Part shown: one piece after another, positions 7,085-15,835 of the stretch
Layout of the letters: every line of letters begins with the position of its first letter
How positions within the stretch are numbered: position 1 is the first letter of the stretch
NCBI GenBank assembly: GCA_050247235.1
Contig: JBFWUN010000023.1
Coordinates: 1 to 64,000 of the forward strand
Reading direction: 5' to 3'
DNA from: CAIKBL01 sp050247235
GTDB lineage: Bacteria; Pseudomonadota; Gammaproteobacteria; Ga0077536
Length of the DNA stretch: 64,000 nucleotides
Notes under the pieces: model-generated
Seen by the model: only the letters and a program-made list of their open reading frames with translations
What the model was told of the DNA's origin: nothing
Databases searched by the model: none
Translations under genes and position numbers: made by a program

Positions 7085-8074
7085 TCAGAAGCGTCGTTCC
7101 ACCGCGAAAGTCGCGAGCCCGTGCAGCACGTCCCGGTACTCGGATGGCGCTACGACCGACAGCGCAGCCTGGGCTTGCGTCGCCTCCTGTTCAGCGAGCG
7201 CGAGAGTGTATTGGATGGCCCCGGTCGATTCAATTGCCGCCGTGATTTCGGTGATCCGTTCCCGCCCCCCGGCCACGATGGCCTCGCGGATCAGCGTCGA
7301 GACACCGGGTGCACCCCGCCACATGGCGTACAGCAGCGGCAACGTGGGCTTACCCTCGGCCAGGTCGTCACCGACATTCTTGCCGAGCTGCTCGCTGTCA
7401 GCGCAGTAGTCGAGCGCGTCGTCGACGAGCTGGAACGCCGTGCCCAGGTGTCGCCCGTACGCGGCGAGCGCTTCTTCCTGGGCCGCGGTTCCGGCGGCCA
7501 CGACCACCCCGAGCTGGGCCGCCGCCTCGAACAGCTTGGCCGTTTTGAAGCGAATGGTATCCAGGTAGCGCGTTTCGGAAATGTCCGGGTCGTGGCAGCT
7601 CGCAAGCTGCATGACTTCACCTTCCGCGATCACGTTGGTCGCATCGGCCAGGATTTCGAGCACCCGCAGATCGCGCAGGTCGACCATCATCTGGAACGCG
7701 CGGGAGTACAGGAAATCACCCACCAGCACACTGGCTTCGTTGCCCCAGATGAGGTTGGCGGTCTCGCGGCCGCGCCGCATGCGGGAATCATCCACCACGT
7801 CGTCGTGGAGCAAGGTGGCCGTGTGCACCAGTTCAATGATTGCCGCAACTTCGAGATGCCGGTCGCCCGGTTCGCCGCAGGCCTTTGCCGCGAGCAACGA
7901 AAGCGCAGGGCGCAGGCGCTTTCCGCCAGCGGCCACGATGTACGACCCGAGCTGGTTGATAAGCGCAACCTCGGAGCGCAAACGGATCCGGATGAGGCGG
8001 TCGACCTCCGCCATCTCGGCCCCCAGCAACGTCCGGAGGCGGTCGAGCGCTGACGTTGCGGGTGAAGAGCTCAA
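7085..8074 (-). CDS. ispB: Long-chain polyprenyl (octaprenyl) diphosphate synthase
   Basis: A class I trans-isoprenyl diphosphate synthase that makes the ubiquinone side chain. It shows GGKRLRPALSLLAA, the first Asp-rich motif LLHDDVVDDSRMRRG, the QL(A)SCHD region and the second motif VDDALDYCAD. Divergence from rplU-rpmA is the usual proteobacterial arrangement. The start is uncertain. A TTG at 8074-8072 gives 329 residues, close to the E. coli enzyme, and has a weak AGGAT box. An internal ATG before AEVDRLI, or the further upstream ATG at about 8137, are alternatives. Confidence 0.9.
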   Translation of the reverse strand: MSSSPATSALDRLRTLLGAEMAEVDRLIRIRLRSEVALINQLGSYIVAAGGKRLRPALSLLAAKACGEPGDRHLEVAAIIELVHTATLLHDDVVDDSRMRRGRETANLIWGNEASVLVGDFLYSRAFQMMVDLRDLRVLEILADATNVIAEGEVMQLASCHDPDISETRYLDTIRFKTAKLFEAAAQLGVVVAAGTAAQEEALAAYGRHLGTAFQLVDDALDYCADSEQLGKNVGDDLAEGKPTLPLLYAMWRGAPGVSTLIREAIVAGGRERITEITAAIESTGAIQYTLALAEQEATQAQAALSVVAPSEYRDVLHGLATFAVERRF

Positions 8075-8215
8075 ACGGTGATCCTGAGAGTGCGGGGCGG
8101 GTTGGAGGCGGCCGGGCGCGATTCTGCCAAGGGGCATCGACAATTAGCAATGGAACCTCCCCCCGGCCGGGGCCGTGCGGGGGGCGTCGGACCGTCCGTA
8201 GGGGGCAAGGTTCTA

Positions 8216-8244
8216 TTGCGCAGCCGCAACGTCACCATTAGAAT
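8216..8244 (+). promoter_or_regulatory. Sigma-70 promoter for rplU-rpmA
   Basis: TTGCGC (8216-8221) and TAGAAT (8239-8244) are separated by 17 bp, about 49 bp upstream of the rplU start. This is a good match in the divergent ispB/rplU region. Confidence 0.65.
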
Positions 8245-8292
8245 TCCGCGTCCCATCCCGCCCTTGCGCAGACTACCGAAGAGCCCCAAGCC

Positions 8293-8607
8293 ATGCACGC
8301 GATCATCCGGACCGGCGGTAAGCAGTACCGCGTCACCGAAGGCGACACCCTGCGCATCGAATCGCTCCCCGTCAATCCGGGCGATTCGATCGAACTCGGC
8401 GACGTGCTGATGATCACCGATGACGGTCAGACGCTCATCGGCAAACCGCAGGTCCCCGGTGCGAAGGTCCTCGCGACCGTCGTCGCGAACGGACGGGGCC
8501 CCAAGATCCGCGTCGTGAAGTTCCGTCGCCGCAAACACCATCGCAAGCAGATGGGCCACCGGCAGAACTTCACCCAGGTCCAGATCACCAGCATCGTGAA
8601 AGGTTGA
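8293..8607 (+). CDS. rplU: 50S ribosomal protein bL21
   Basis: A 104-residue protein with the full bL21 pattern: MHAIIRTGGKQYRV at the start, KVLATVVANGRGPKIRVVKF in the middle and the basic RRRKHHRKQMGHRQNFTQV near the end. It is a structural component of the large subunit that contacts 23S rRNA. Length is normal. It is followed after 6 bp by rpmA, its standard operon partner. Confidence 0.98.
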   Translation: MHAIIRTGGKQYRVTEGDTLRIESLPVNPGDSIELGDVLMITDDGQTLIGKPQVPGAKVLATVVANGRGPKIRVVKFRRRKHHRKQMGHRQNFTQVQITSIVKG

Positions 8608-8613
8608 GAAACC

Positions 8614-8871
8614 ATGGCACACAAGAAAGCCGGCGGCAGCACGCGCAACGGTCGTGACTCACAGGCCAAGCGGCTGGGCGTCAAGAAATTCGGTGGCGAA
8701 ATCGTGCAGGCGGGCAACATCATCGTCCGGCAGCGCGGCACCCGTTACCACGCGGGCAGCGGGGTCGATTGCGGACGGGACCACACGCTCTTTGCGGTCG
8801 CCGACGGTCGCGTGACGTTCTACACCCGCGGTGCCGAAGGTCGCACGTTCGTGAGCGTCGTTCCCGCCTGA
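8614..8871 (+). CDS. rpmA: 50S ribosomal protein bL27
   Basis: An 85-residue protein beginning MAHKKAGGSTRNGRDS, the N-terminal arm of bL27 that reaches the peptidyl-transferase centre. It continues with KRLGVKKFGGE and QRGTRYHAGSGVDCGRDHTLFA. Length is normal. A GGTTGAGAA ribosome-binding region precedes it, and a strong terminator follows. Confidence 0.98.
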   Translation: MAHKKAGGSTRNGRDSQAKRLGVKKFGGEIVQAGNIIVRQRGTRYHAGSGVDCGRDHTLFAVADGRVTFYTRGAEGRTFVSVVPA

Positions 8872-8897
8872 GCGACGCCTCCGACGCGCTCGGCACG

Positions 8898-8923
8898 AAA
8901 CCCCGTCATGCACGGGGTTTTTT
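8898..8923 (+). terminator. Rho-independent terminator after rpmA
   Basis: A CCCCGT...ACGGGG stem (8901-8906 with 8912-8917), preceded by AAA and followed by six T (8918-8923). It ends the rplU-rpmA transcript before obg. Confidence 0.85.
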
Positions 8924-8972
8924 GTTTGCCGAACCGGGTCTGCAGCTCGCGGTTTCTCCCCACGGAGCCACG

Positions 8973-10055
8973 ATGAAGTTCATCGACGAAGCTGTGATCA
9001 CCGTGCACTCTGGCAAGGGAGGCGACGGCTGCCTCAGTTTCCGCCGCGAGAAGTTCATCGAGTTCGGTGGCCCTGACGGCGGTGATGGGGGAAACGGGGG
9101 CAGCGTCTTCATTGAAGCCACCGGGCGGCTCAACACGCTGGTCGATTTCCGCCACAAGCGCTCGTTCAAGGCGGGCAACGGTCAGCCTGGCATGGGGCGC
9201 GATCGTATCGGTCGCTCGGGCGATGACCTGACGATCGAGGTGCCTGTCGGCACGCTCGTGCGTGATCTCGAGACTGATGAACTGCTGGGAGACCTGACCG
9301 ACGAAGGTGCCCGCATTCTGGTCGCGAAAGGCGGATTCCACGGGTTCGGGAACGCGCATTTCAAGAGCAGCACCAACCGCGCCCCCAGGCGGACGACCAA
9401 GGGCATGCCGGCAGAAACACGGCGACTCCGCTTGGAACTCAAGCTGCTTGCGGACGTCGGGCTGCTCGGCATGCCGAACGCGGGCAAATCCACTCTGATC
9501 AGCCGGATCTCCGCGGCACGTCCCAAGGTCGCCGATTATCCCTTCACGACGCTTCATCCCGTGCTGGGGGTCGTGGTGTGTGGACCGGATCGGAGCTTCG
9601 TCGTGGCCGACATTCCGGGCATCATCGAAGGTGCCGCGGAGGGGGCAGGACTCGGGCTGCAGTTCCTTCGGCACGTGGAACGCACGCGAATCCTGTTGCA
9701 CGTGGTCGACGTATCGGGGCTCGATCCGGAACGTGAGCCCAAGGCCGACTTCACGACGATCTCGCGAGAACTGAAAAAATACGGCCGCGCACTCGCCGCC
9801 AAGGAACGCTGGCTGGTCTTCAACAAGATCGACGCGTTGGCCCCCGCGGACCGGCCGCAAGACTGGGGTGTGGTCGCGCGCCGGTTTCGCTGGAAGGGCC
9901 CGACATTTGCCATCTCGGCCGCAACCGGAGAGGGCTGTCGTGAACTCGTCCTGGCGCTCGAACGACGATTGCTCGAGCAGCGCGAGGAAAGCGCACCCGC
10001 GGCGCCGTCCGTGCAGCGCCGGGCCCGGGCCGCGCCGGGCGCGCGCCATGAATGA
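8973..10055 (+). CDS. obg: Obg family GTPase (ribosome assembly, CgtA)
   Basis: A 360-residue protein. The N-terminal Gly-rich Obg fold (MKFIDEAVITVHSGKGGDG, GGDGGNGG) occupies residues 1-158. The G domain follows with G1 GMPNAGKST, G3 DIPGIIEGA and G4 NKID. The protein acts in 50S maturation and stringent response control. The start is fixed by homology. The usual place after rpmA is kept, but a terminator separates them, so it probably has its own promoter. Its stop overlaps the proB start by 8 bp. Confidence 0.97.
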   Translation: MKFIDEAVITVHSGKGGDGCLSFRREKFIEFGGPDGGDGGNGGSVFIEATGRLNTLVDFRHKRSFKAGNGQPGMGRDRIGRSGDDLTIEVPVGTLVRDLETDELLGDLTDEGARILVAKGGFHGFGNAHFKSSTNRAPRRTTKGMPAETRRLRLELKLLADVGLLGMPNAGKSTLISRISAARPKVADYPFTTLHPVLGVVVCGPDRSFVVADIPGIIEGAAEGAGLGLQFLRHVERTRILLHVVDVSGLDPEREPKADFTTISRELKKYGRALAAKERWLVFNKIDALAPADRPQDWGVVARRFRWKGPTFAISAATGEGCRELVLALERRLLEQREESAPAAPSVQRRARAAPGARHE

Positions 10056-11181
10056 TCTCTGCGGAAGCGCCACCACGCCGGTTAATGCGCGCCGTTGGGT
10101 GGTGAAGATCGGGTCCGCGCTGACGACCAGCGACGGGGCGGGACTCAATGCCGACGCCATCGGTGGTTGGGCGCGGCAGGTCGCCGACCTGCGTCGGGCC
10201 GGTCATGATGTAATCATCGTCACCTCGGGTGCCGTCGCCGAAGGTGCCGTGCGGCTGGGCTGGAAGGTGCGCCCGAAGTCGCTGCATCACCTCCAGGCGG
10301 CGGCGGCCGTAGGCCAGATGGGCCTGGTGCGCGTGTGGGAACTCGCGTTCCGGGAACACGGCTGCATTGCGGCCCAGATCCTGCTCACGCATGACGATGT
10401 CGCAAGCCGCGAACGCTACCTGAACGCGCGCAGTACGCTTTGGACCCTGATGCAGTACGGCGTCATCCCCGTTATCAACGAAAACGACACGGTAGCCACT
10501 GAGGAAATCAAGCTCGGTGACAATGACACGCTCGCCGCACTCGTCGCGAACCTCATCGACGCAGACCTCATGGTAATCCTGACGGATCAGGAGGGTCTCA
10601 TGAGCGCGGATCCGCGCACGGATCCGGCGGCCGAGTTGATCGCGCGGGCGGATCTCGATGATCCCCAACTGCTCACAATCGCCGGGGACGGCGGCGCGTG
10701 GGGACGTGGGGGGATGCGGACGAAAGTCCTCGCGGCCCGCCTGGCGGCCCGCTCCGCGACGTCAACGGTCATCGCGAGCGGACGCCGCCCCGGTGTGCTG
10801 GTGGACCTTGCCGCGGGCGTGTCGATTGGCACGTTGCTGGTTGCGCCGCCGACTCGACAGGCGGCTCGCAAGCAATGGCTCGGCAGTACGCTGCGCGTGC
10901 GTGGTCGCCTCCACCTCGATGATGGCGCCTGCAGGGTCCTGAAAGCGCAGGGGCGAAGTCTCCTGCCGGTGGGGGTGGTGCGCTCCGAGGGGGATTTCGA
11001 CAGGGGAGAACTGGTGGCGTGCCTCGATCCGCAGGGGCACGAAATCGCCCGTGGTCTCTCCAACTACAGCGCGGAGGAAGTCGCGCTGATCAAGGGTCTC
11101 GCGACGAACAGGCTCGAGGCCGTTCTCGGCTACTCACACGAACCCGAGCTGATTCATCGGGACAACCTGGTTCTGCTGTAG
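10048..11181 (+). CDS. proB: Glutamate 5-kinase
   Basis: A 377-residue protein with an N-terminal amino-acid kinase domain (VVKIGSALTT, VTSGAVAEGA, VINENDTVATEEIKLGDNDTLAA, GRGGMRTKV) and a C-terminal PUA domain from about residue 280. It phosphorylates glutamate in the first step of proline synthesis. The ATG at 10048 overlaps the end of obg by 8 bp, so the two are translationally coupled. proA is not in the window. Length equals the PUA-containing ProB of E. coli and relatives. Confidence 0.96.
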   Translation: MNDLCGSATTPVNARRWVVKIGSALTTSDGAGLNADAIGGWARQVADLRRAGHDVIIVTSGAVAEGAVRLGWKVRPKSLHHLQAAAAVGQMGLVRVWELAFREHGCIAAQILLTHDDVASRERYLNARSTLWTLMQYGVIPVINENDTVATEEIKLGDNDTLAALVANLIDADLMVILTDQEGLMSADPRTDPAAELIARADLDDPQLLTIAGDGGAWGRGGMRTKVLAARLAARSATSTVIASGRRPGVLVDLAAGVSIGTLLVAPPTRQAARKQWLGSTLRVRGRLHLDDGACRVLKAQGRSLLPVGVVRSEGDFDRGELVACLDPQGHEIARGLSNYSAEEVALIKGLATNRLEAVLGYSHEPELIHRDNLVLL

Positions 11182-11279
11182 GCGCCCCGAGGCGGCCGCG
11201 CCGTCGGGCGTGGACCGAACAAACGTGCCGTCCGCGATCTGCCCGGTGAGACCCGGGCCGGGGTTTCGTCTCGGTGGGT

Positions 11280-11543
11280 TCAGGCCATCGCCCGGATTCG
11301 GGCATGCAGGCGGGACTTGTGGCGGGAAGCCTTGTTTTTGTGCACGAGCGAGGTCTTCGCGAGCTTGTCGATGATCGGTACGGCTGCCGCGTACGCAGCC
11401 TGGGCAGCTTCCTTGTCACCGGTCTCGATCGCCTTGATCACCTGCTTCAGGCGCGTGCGGAACATGGACTTTCGGCTGGCGTTGTGGAGGCGCCGCCGTT
11501 CGGACTGTTTGGCACGCTTACGTGCCTGCGGGTTGTTGGCCAC
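11280..11543 (-). CDS. rpsT: 30S ribosomal protein bS20
   Basis: An 87-residue, very basic protein starting MANNPQARKRAKQSERRR, with the typical SRKSMFRTRLKQVIKAI and ending KASRHKSRLHARIRAMA. It binds 16S rRNA in the small subunit. Transcribed alone on the minus strand between proB and murJ, divergent from murJ as in many gammaproteobacteria. A clear sigma-70 promoter lies upstream. Confidence 0.98.
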   Translation of the reverse strand: MANNPQARKRAKQSERRRLHNASRKSMFRTRLKQVIKAIETGDKEAAQAAYAAAVPIIDKLAKTSLVHKNKASRHKSRLHARIRAMA

Positions 11544-11576
11544 GGTGGGCTCCGGCTCGATGGTGAAAGGGGCGGA

Positions 11577-11605
11577 AATATGCTTGCTCGGAACCGGAGT
11601 GTCAA
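11577..11605 (-). promoter_or_regulatory. Sigma-70 promoter of rpsT
   Basis: On the minus strand, a perfect TTGACA (11605-11600), a 17-bp spacer and CATATT (11582-11577). It lies 34 bp upstream of the rpsT start codon. Confidence 0.8.
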
Positions 11606-11649
11606 CCCGCGCCGGCCGATGCGGCTGCGCTGACCCGGTGCGGCTCGAC

Positions 11650-11655
11650 TATAAT
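11650..11655 (+). promoter_or_regulatory. Candidate -10 element for murJ
   Basis: A perfect TATAAT, 21 bp before the GTG start candidate of murJ. No convincing -35 hexamer at 17 bp. Only the -10 is supported. Confidence 0.4.
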
Positions 11656-11675
11656 CCGCGCGCCCTCGCTCGAGG

Positions 11676-13277
11676 GTGGTGGCGCATCTCTGGCACATCG
11701 CCCGCCGCCCGCAACGCTGGAGCAATTCCCTGAGCAAGAACCTGCTGCGATCGACCCTGCTGGTGGGGCAGATGACGCTCGTGTCCCGCGTGCTCGGACT
11801 GGTGCGGGATTCCGTCATCGCCGCGGTGTTCGGCGCAAGCCACGCGACGGACGCGTTCTTCGTGGCGTTCAAGATCCCGAACCTGTTCCGACGCCTGTTC
11901 GCCGAGGGCGCGTTCTCGCAGGCCTTCGTCCCCGTGCTCGGAGCCTACAAGGCGGAGCGAAGTGAAACCGAGACGCGGGAGCTGGTGGGCGCCGTCACCG
12001 GAGTACTGACCGCGATCCTGTGCGCCGTCACCGTGTTCGGCGTGGTTGCCGCGCCGCTCGTGATCATGGTCGTCGCACCGGGTTTCGTGAACGACGCCGC
12101 GCGCTTCGCCCTGACCGTCGAATTGCTGCGCCTTACGTTTCCATATCTCTTCTTCATCGCACTGACAGCCTTGTTCGCCGGCGTGCTGAACACTTATCGG
12201 CGCTTTGCTGTCCCGGCGCTCACACCAGCGCTGTTGAACGTCGCACTGATCGGAGCCGCGCTGCTCGTGGCCCCGCGCCTTGCCGAACCGGTGCTCGCGC
12301 TTGCGATGGGCGTGCTTGCCGGAGGAGTTCTGCAGCTCGCGCTGCAGGTCGGGGCGGCATGGCGTGCCGGGGTGCTCTCGCGTCCGCGGGTGGCGTGGCG
12401 ACATCCGGGTGTCCAGCGGATCATGGCCCTGATGCTGCCGGGCATTTTCGGTGTGTCGGTTGCGCAGCTGAACTTCCTGGTCGATACGCTGATCGCCTCT
12501 TACCTGCGGGAAGGCAGCATTTCCTGGCTGTACTTCTCGGATCGGCTGATGGAGTTCCCGCTCGGTATATTCGGTATTGCGCTGGGAACCGTGATCCTGC
12601 CGAGCCTCTCGGAGTACCACGCGCGTGGCGATCACCGGATGTTCTCCGAGACCCTGGATTGGGCGCTTCGCATCGTACTGCTGATTACTGTTCCCTCGGC
12701 CGTCGGGCTGGCGGTCCTGGCGGGTCCGATCCTGAGCACGCTCTTCCAGTACGGTCGCATGAGCGAGTTCGACGTGATCATGTCCGCGCGAAGCCTGGTG
12801 ACCTACGCGTTCGGGCTCAGTGGTTTCATTCTCGTGAAGGTGCTCGCCCCCGGGTTCTTCTCCCGCCAGGACGTGCGGACACCAGTGCGGATCGGGGTTA
12901 TCGCGCTCGTCTCCAACCTCGTTCTGAATCTCGTGCTCGTATGGCCATTGCAGCACGCCGGTCTTGCGCTCGCGACGTCGCTCGCCGCGTTCGTGAACGC
13001 CGGTCTGCTGTTTCGCCTGCTGAGACGCAACGGCGCGTACGTGCCGGGATCCGGCTGGAGAACCTACCTGTTCCGCATCGCGTTCGCGGTCACGGCGATG
13101 GCCGCGGTGCTCTGGGTGCTCAAGGATCCGCAATCACAGTGGAGTGATTGGGGTGTCGCGATGCGCGGTACCCGCCTCACCTTGCTCGTGGTCGCGGGTG
13201 TCGCCACTTACGTTGTGGCGTGCTGGGTCGCCGGGATTCGACCGCGTCATGTGGCCCAGCCGAAGCCGGCGCTATAA
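11676..13277 (+). CDS. murJ: Lipid II flippase MurJ
   Basis: A multi-spanning membrane protein of the MOP exporter superfamily. It has the MurJ N-terminal block SRVLGLVRDSVIAAVFGA followed by ATDAFFVAFKIPNLFRRLFAEGAFSQAFVP, and about 14 hydrophobic segments through the C-terminus. It flips lipid II for peptidoglycan synthesis. The start is uncertain: the GTG at 11676 (533 residues) adds about 18 residues relative to homologs, which begin near SKNLLRSTL. A CTG at 11730 has a nearby GGAGC box and would give the homologous N-terminus. Lies upstream of ribF in the usual order. Confidence 0.94.
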   Translation: MVAHLWHIARRPQRWSNSLSKNLLRSTLLVGQMTLVSRVLGLVRDSVIAAVFGASHATDAFFVAFKIPNLFRRLFAEGAFSQAFVPVLGAYKAERSETETRELVGAVTGVLTAILCAVTVFGVVAAPLVIMVVAPGFVNDAARFALTVELLRLTFPYLFFIALTALFAGVLNTYRRFAVPALTPALLNVALIGAALLVAPRLAEPVLALAMGVLAGGVLQLALQVGAAWRAGVLSRPRVAWRHPGVQRIMALMLPGIFGVSVAQLNFLVDTLIASYLREGSISWLYFSDRLMEFPLGIFGIALGTVILPSLSEYHARGDHRMFSETLDWALRIVLLITVPSAVGLAVLAGPILSTLFQYGRMSEFDVIMSARSLVTYAFGLSGFILVKVLAPGFFSRQDVRTPVRIGVIALVSNLVLNLVLVWPLQHAGLALATSLAAFVNAGLLFRLLRRNGAYVPGSGWRTYLFRIAFAVTAMAAVLWVLKDPQSQWSDWGVAMRGTRLTLLVVAGVATYVVACWVAGIRPRHVAQPKPAL

Positions 13278-13278
13278 T
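13273..13278 (+). promoter_or_regulatory. Candidate -10 element for ribF
   Basis: A perfect TATAAT overlapping the murJ stop codon, 49 bp before the ribF ATG. The -35 region is weak. It suggests a separate promoter in addition to read-through from murJ. Confidence 0.4.
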
Positions 13279-13326
13279 CAGGCGGCTCCACGCCACCGAG
13301 ACCCAATCGCGAAGCGACCAGCGCGC

Positions 13327-14262
13327 ATGCAGATCATCCGAGGGATTCACAACGTCCGACCCGAACACCGGGGCTGCGTGGCCACGATCGGCAACTTCGA
13401 CGGGGTCCACCGCGGTCACCAGTCCGTGATCAAGAAGCTGATCGAACTCGCGCGGGCGAGTGGACTGCCGGCCACGGTGATCGTGTTCGAACCGCAGCCA
13501 CGCGAGTACTTTCGCGGAGACGATACGCCTCCGCGACTGAGCAGTCTGCGCGACAAGTGCAAGCTGCTGGCGGAGTACGGTGTCGAGCGTCTGCTCGTGC
13601 TGCGGTTCGATGCCGGGCTCGCAGCCCTGACCGCGGCGCAGTTCATTGAAGGTTGCCTCGTGAACGCGCTCGGCATCAAGGGACTCATCGTCGGTGACGA
13701 TTTCAAGTTCGGGTGCGATCGCGGGGGCGACTTCACGACGCTGCAACGATTCGCGGACCAGTTCGGATTCAAGGTCGACTACACCAGCACGTTCATCGCC
13801 GATGACGAACGCGCCAGCAGTACGCGTGTCCGCGATGCCCTGATGGAAGGTGATTTCGTCGCGGTTTCGTCCCTGCTCGGCCATCAGTATCGGATTTCCG
13901 GCCGCGTCGTGCACGGCAACAAGAACGGCCGCACGATGGGCTTCCCGACCGCGAACCTCAATCTCTCGCGGCGACGCTCGCCGCTGCACGGGATCTTCGC
14001 GGTCTGGGTCCAAGGAGTTCGACCGGTGCGCTGGCCCGGAGTCGCGTACGTCGGCACGCGGCCGATCATCAATGGCCAGAAGTGGGTGCTGGAGGTTCAT
14101 CTGCTGGATTTCGATGAGGACTGTTACGGTCGGCATCTCTGTGTCGACTTCGTGGAGCGCATTCGTGGCGATCTTCCTTTCACGAGCTTCGACGCGCTGG
14201 CCGCGCAGATCCGCATCGATTGCGCGGACGCACGGAAGATTCTCGCGCAAGGCGTGACATGA
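13327..14262 (+). CDS. ribF: Bifunctional riboflavin kinase/FMN adenylyltransferase
   Basis: A 311-residue protein. The N-terminal FAD synthetase domain carries ATIGNFDGVHRGHQ (HxGH-type nucleotidyl transfer motif), VGDDFKFGCDRGG and ASSTRVRDAL. The C-terminal riboflavin kinase domain shows GRVVHGNKNGRTMGFPTANL. It makes FMN and FAD. The ATG at 13327 starts directly at the conserved MQIIRGIHNV. Its stop overlaps lspA (ATGA). In most gammaproteobacteria ileS lies between ribF and lspA; here it does not. Confidence 0.97.
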   Translation: MQIIRGIHNVRPEHRGCVATIGNFDGVHRGHQSVIKKLIELARASGLPATVIVFEPQPREYFRGDDTPPRLSSLRDKCKLLAEYGVERLLVLRFDAGLAALTAAQFIEGCLVNALGIKGLIVGDDFKFGCDRGGDFTTLQRFADQFGFKVDYTSTFIADDERASSTRVRDALMEGDFVAVSSLLGHQYRISGRVVHGNKNGRTMGFPTANLNLSRRRSPLHGIFAVWVQGVRPVRWPGVAYVGTRPIINGQKWVLEVHLLDFDEDCYGRHLCVDFVERIRGDLPFTSFDALAAQIRIDCADARKILAQGVT

Positions 14263-14753
14263 CCGCCACAGCGCGCGCCGCCCGCGGCTGGTTCGCGCTG
14301 GCCGTGACATTGCTCGTCATCGACCAGGCCACCAAGTTCCTCGCCGAGAATTGGCTGACCTACAACCGCCCGATCCCGGTACTACCGAGCCTCAACCTCA
14401 CGCTGCTCTACAACCGGGGGGCCGCGTTCAGCTTTCTCGCGGGACAGGACGGTTGGCAGCGCTGGCTGTTCTCGGCGCTTGCGATCGGGGTCAGCCTTTA
14501 TCTCGCGGCGCTGCTCCGCAATCCCGCGCCAGCGCCTCGTGCGTACCGTGCGGGACTTGCGCTGATCCTGGGCGGCGCCATCGGCAACCTGGTGGACCGC
14601 GTGCGGCTTGGTCACGTGGTCGACTTCATCCAGGTCTATCACGACAACTGGTTTTTCCCTGCTTTCAATGTGGCTGATTCGGGGATCACGGTCGGTGCCG
14701 GCCTGCTGATCCTGTGCACACTGCGCGGCACCTGGCCGGACGCGGCTGCGTAG
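14259..14753 (+). CDS. lspA: Prolipoprotein signal peptidase (signal peptidase II)
   Basis: A 164-residue membrane protein with four hydrophobic segments and the LspA motifs VIDQATKFLAE, YNRGAAFSFLAGQDGWQRW, and the catalytic Asp pair in GNLVDRVRLGHVVDFI and FPAFNVADSGI. It cleaves lipoprotein signal peptides after diacylglyceryl transfer; FlgH in this window is an obvious client. The ATG overlaps the ribF stop by 4 bp. Confidence 0.97.
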   Translation: MTATARAARGWFALAVTLLVIDQATKFLAENWLTYNRPIPVLPSLNLTLLYNRGAAFSFLAGQDGWQRWLFSALAIGVSLYLAALLRNPAPAPRAYRAGLALILGGAIGNLVDRVRLGHVVDFIQVYHDNWFFPAFNVADSGITVGAGLLILCTLRGTWPDAAA

Positions 14754-14769
14754 CGGCGCAAACGGTGCG

Positions 14770-14775
14770 TATAAT
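14770..14775 (+). promoter_or_regulatory. Candidate -10 element for ispH
   Basis: A perfect TATAAT 37 bp before the ispH start, in the 59-bp lspA-ispH gap. No good -35 hexamer. Confidence 0.4.
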
Positions 14776-14812
14776 CGCGCTGCACCCGCCCACAACCCCT
14801 GGAAGACACGCA

Positions 14813-15784
14813 ATGGAAATCCACCTGGCCAACCCCCGCGGTTTCTGTGCCGGCGTCGATCGCGCGATCGGCATCGTCGAGCGGGCGCTCGAACTGTTCG
14901 GCGCACCGGTGTACGTCCGGCACGAAGTGGTCCACAACAAGTACGTGGTGGATGGGCTGCGCGACAAGGGTGCCGTGTTCGTCGACGAACTGGACGAAGT
15001 GCCCGACGATGCCACGGTCATCTTCAGCGCACACGGCGTCGCGAAGGCGGTACGCGAGGAAGCTGCGCGGCGCAAGCTCCGCGTGTTCGACGCAATCTGC
15101 CCGCTGGTCACCAAGGTTCACATGGAGGTCGGGCGTTATCAGCAGGAAGGACGCGAGTGCATTCTCATCGGGCATGCGGGTCACCCGGAAGTGGAGGGCA
15201 CACTCGGGCAATATCGCGCGCGCAATGGTCGTGGGGGTATGTACCTGGTGGAGTCGGTCGACGATGTCGACCGGCTCGAGGTGAAGGATCCGTCGTTCCT
15301 CGCGTTCGTCACGCAGACCACGTTGTCGATGGACGATACCGCGGTCGTCATCGATGCACTGCGCAAGCGATTCCCGAAGATCGTCGGGCCCAAGAAGGAG
15401 GACATCTGCTACGCCACCCAGAACCGCCAGGATGCGGTCAAGACCTTGCTGACGAAGTGCGATCTGATCCTGGTGGTCGGATCGCAGACGAGTTCCAACT
15501 CCACGCGCCTGAAGGAGATCGCGGAAAAGCAGGGCATCGCGGCCTACCTGATCGACAATGCAGAGGAAATCCAGCAGGAATGGCTCGCGGGCAAACGCAG
15601 CGTGGGGGTGACGGCTGGTGCATCCGCACCCGAAGTGCTGGTTGAACAGGTGGTCTCACGCCTCAAGGAATGGGGTGGGCTCGCGGTGAACGAAGTGCCG
15701 GGCATCAAGGAGCAGGTCGTATTCAGCCTTCCACGCGAGCTCGTCCGCGCCACCGATCACGACCACGATCACGCGGCTGCCTGA
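14813..15784 (+). CDS. ispH: 4-hydroxy-3-methylbut-2-enyl diphosphate reductase
   Basis: A 323-residue iron-sulfur enzyme of the MEP pathway. The three Cys ligands are in NPRGFCAGVDRA, FDAICPLVTKVH and EDICYATQNRQDAV. The conserved TQTTLSMDDT, SQTSSNSTRL and GVTAGASAPEVLV are present. It yields IPP and DMAPP, which feed IspB and the squalene synthase of the hopanoid operon. The C-terminus carries a short His/Asp-rich tail (DHDHDHA), which is unremarkable. Confidence 0.97.
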   Translation: MEIHLANPRGFCAGVDRAIGIVERALELFGAPVYVRHEVVHNKYVVDGLRDKGAVFVDELDEVPDDATVIFSAHGVAKAVREEAARRKLRVFDAICPLVTKVHMEVGRYQQEGRECILIGHAGHPEVEGTLGQYRARNGRGGMYLVESVDDVDRLEVKDPSFLAFVTQTTLSMDDTAVVIDALRKRFPKIVGPKKEDICYATQNRQDAVKTLLTKCDLILVVGSQTSSNSTRLKEIAEKQGIAAYLIDNAEEIQQEWLAGKRSVGVTAGASAPEVLVEQVVSRLKEWGGLAVNEVPGIKEQVVFSLPRELVRATDHDHDHAAA

Positions 15785-15835
15785 TCGCGCCGCGTTGCGC
15801 GCGTGTCGCCGTGATCGGTTACGTGCGCGCGAGGA

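Noticed and set aside
11649..13133. A 494-codon open frame on the minus strand opposite murJ, very rich in His, Arg, Glu and Gln
   Set aside because: The composition is what the reverse complement of hydrophobic membrane-protein codons gives; murJ is certain on the other strand.
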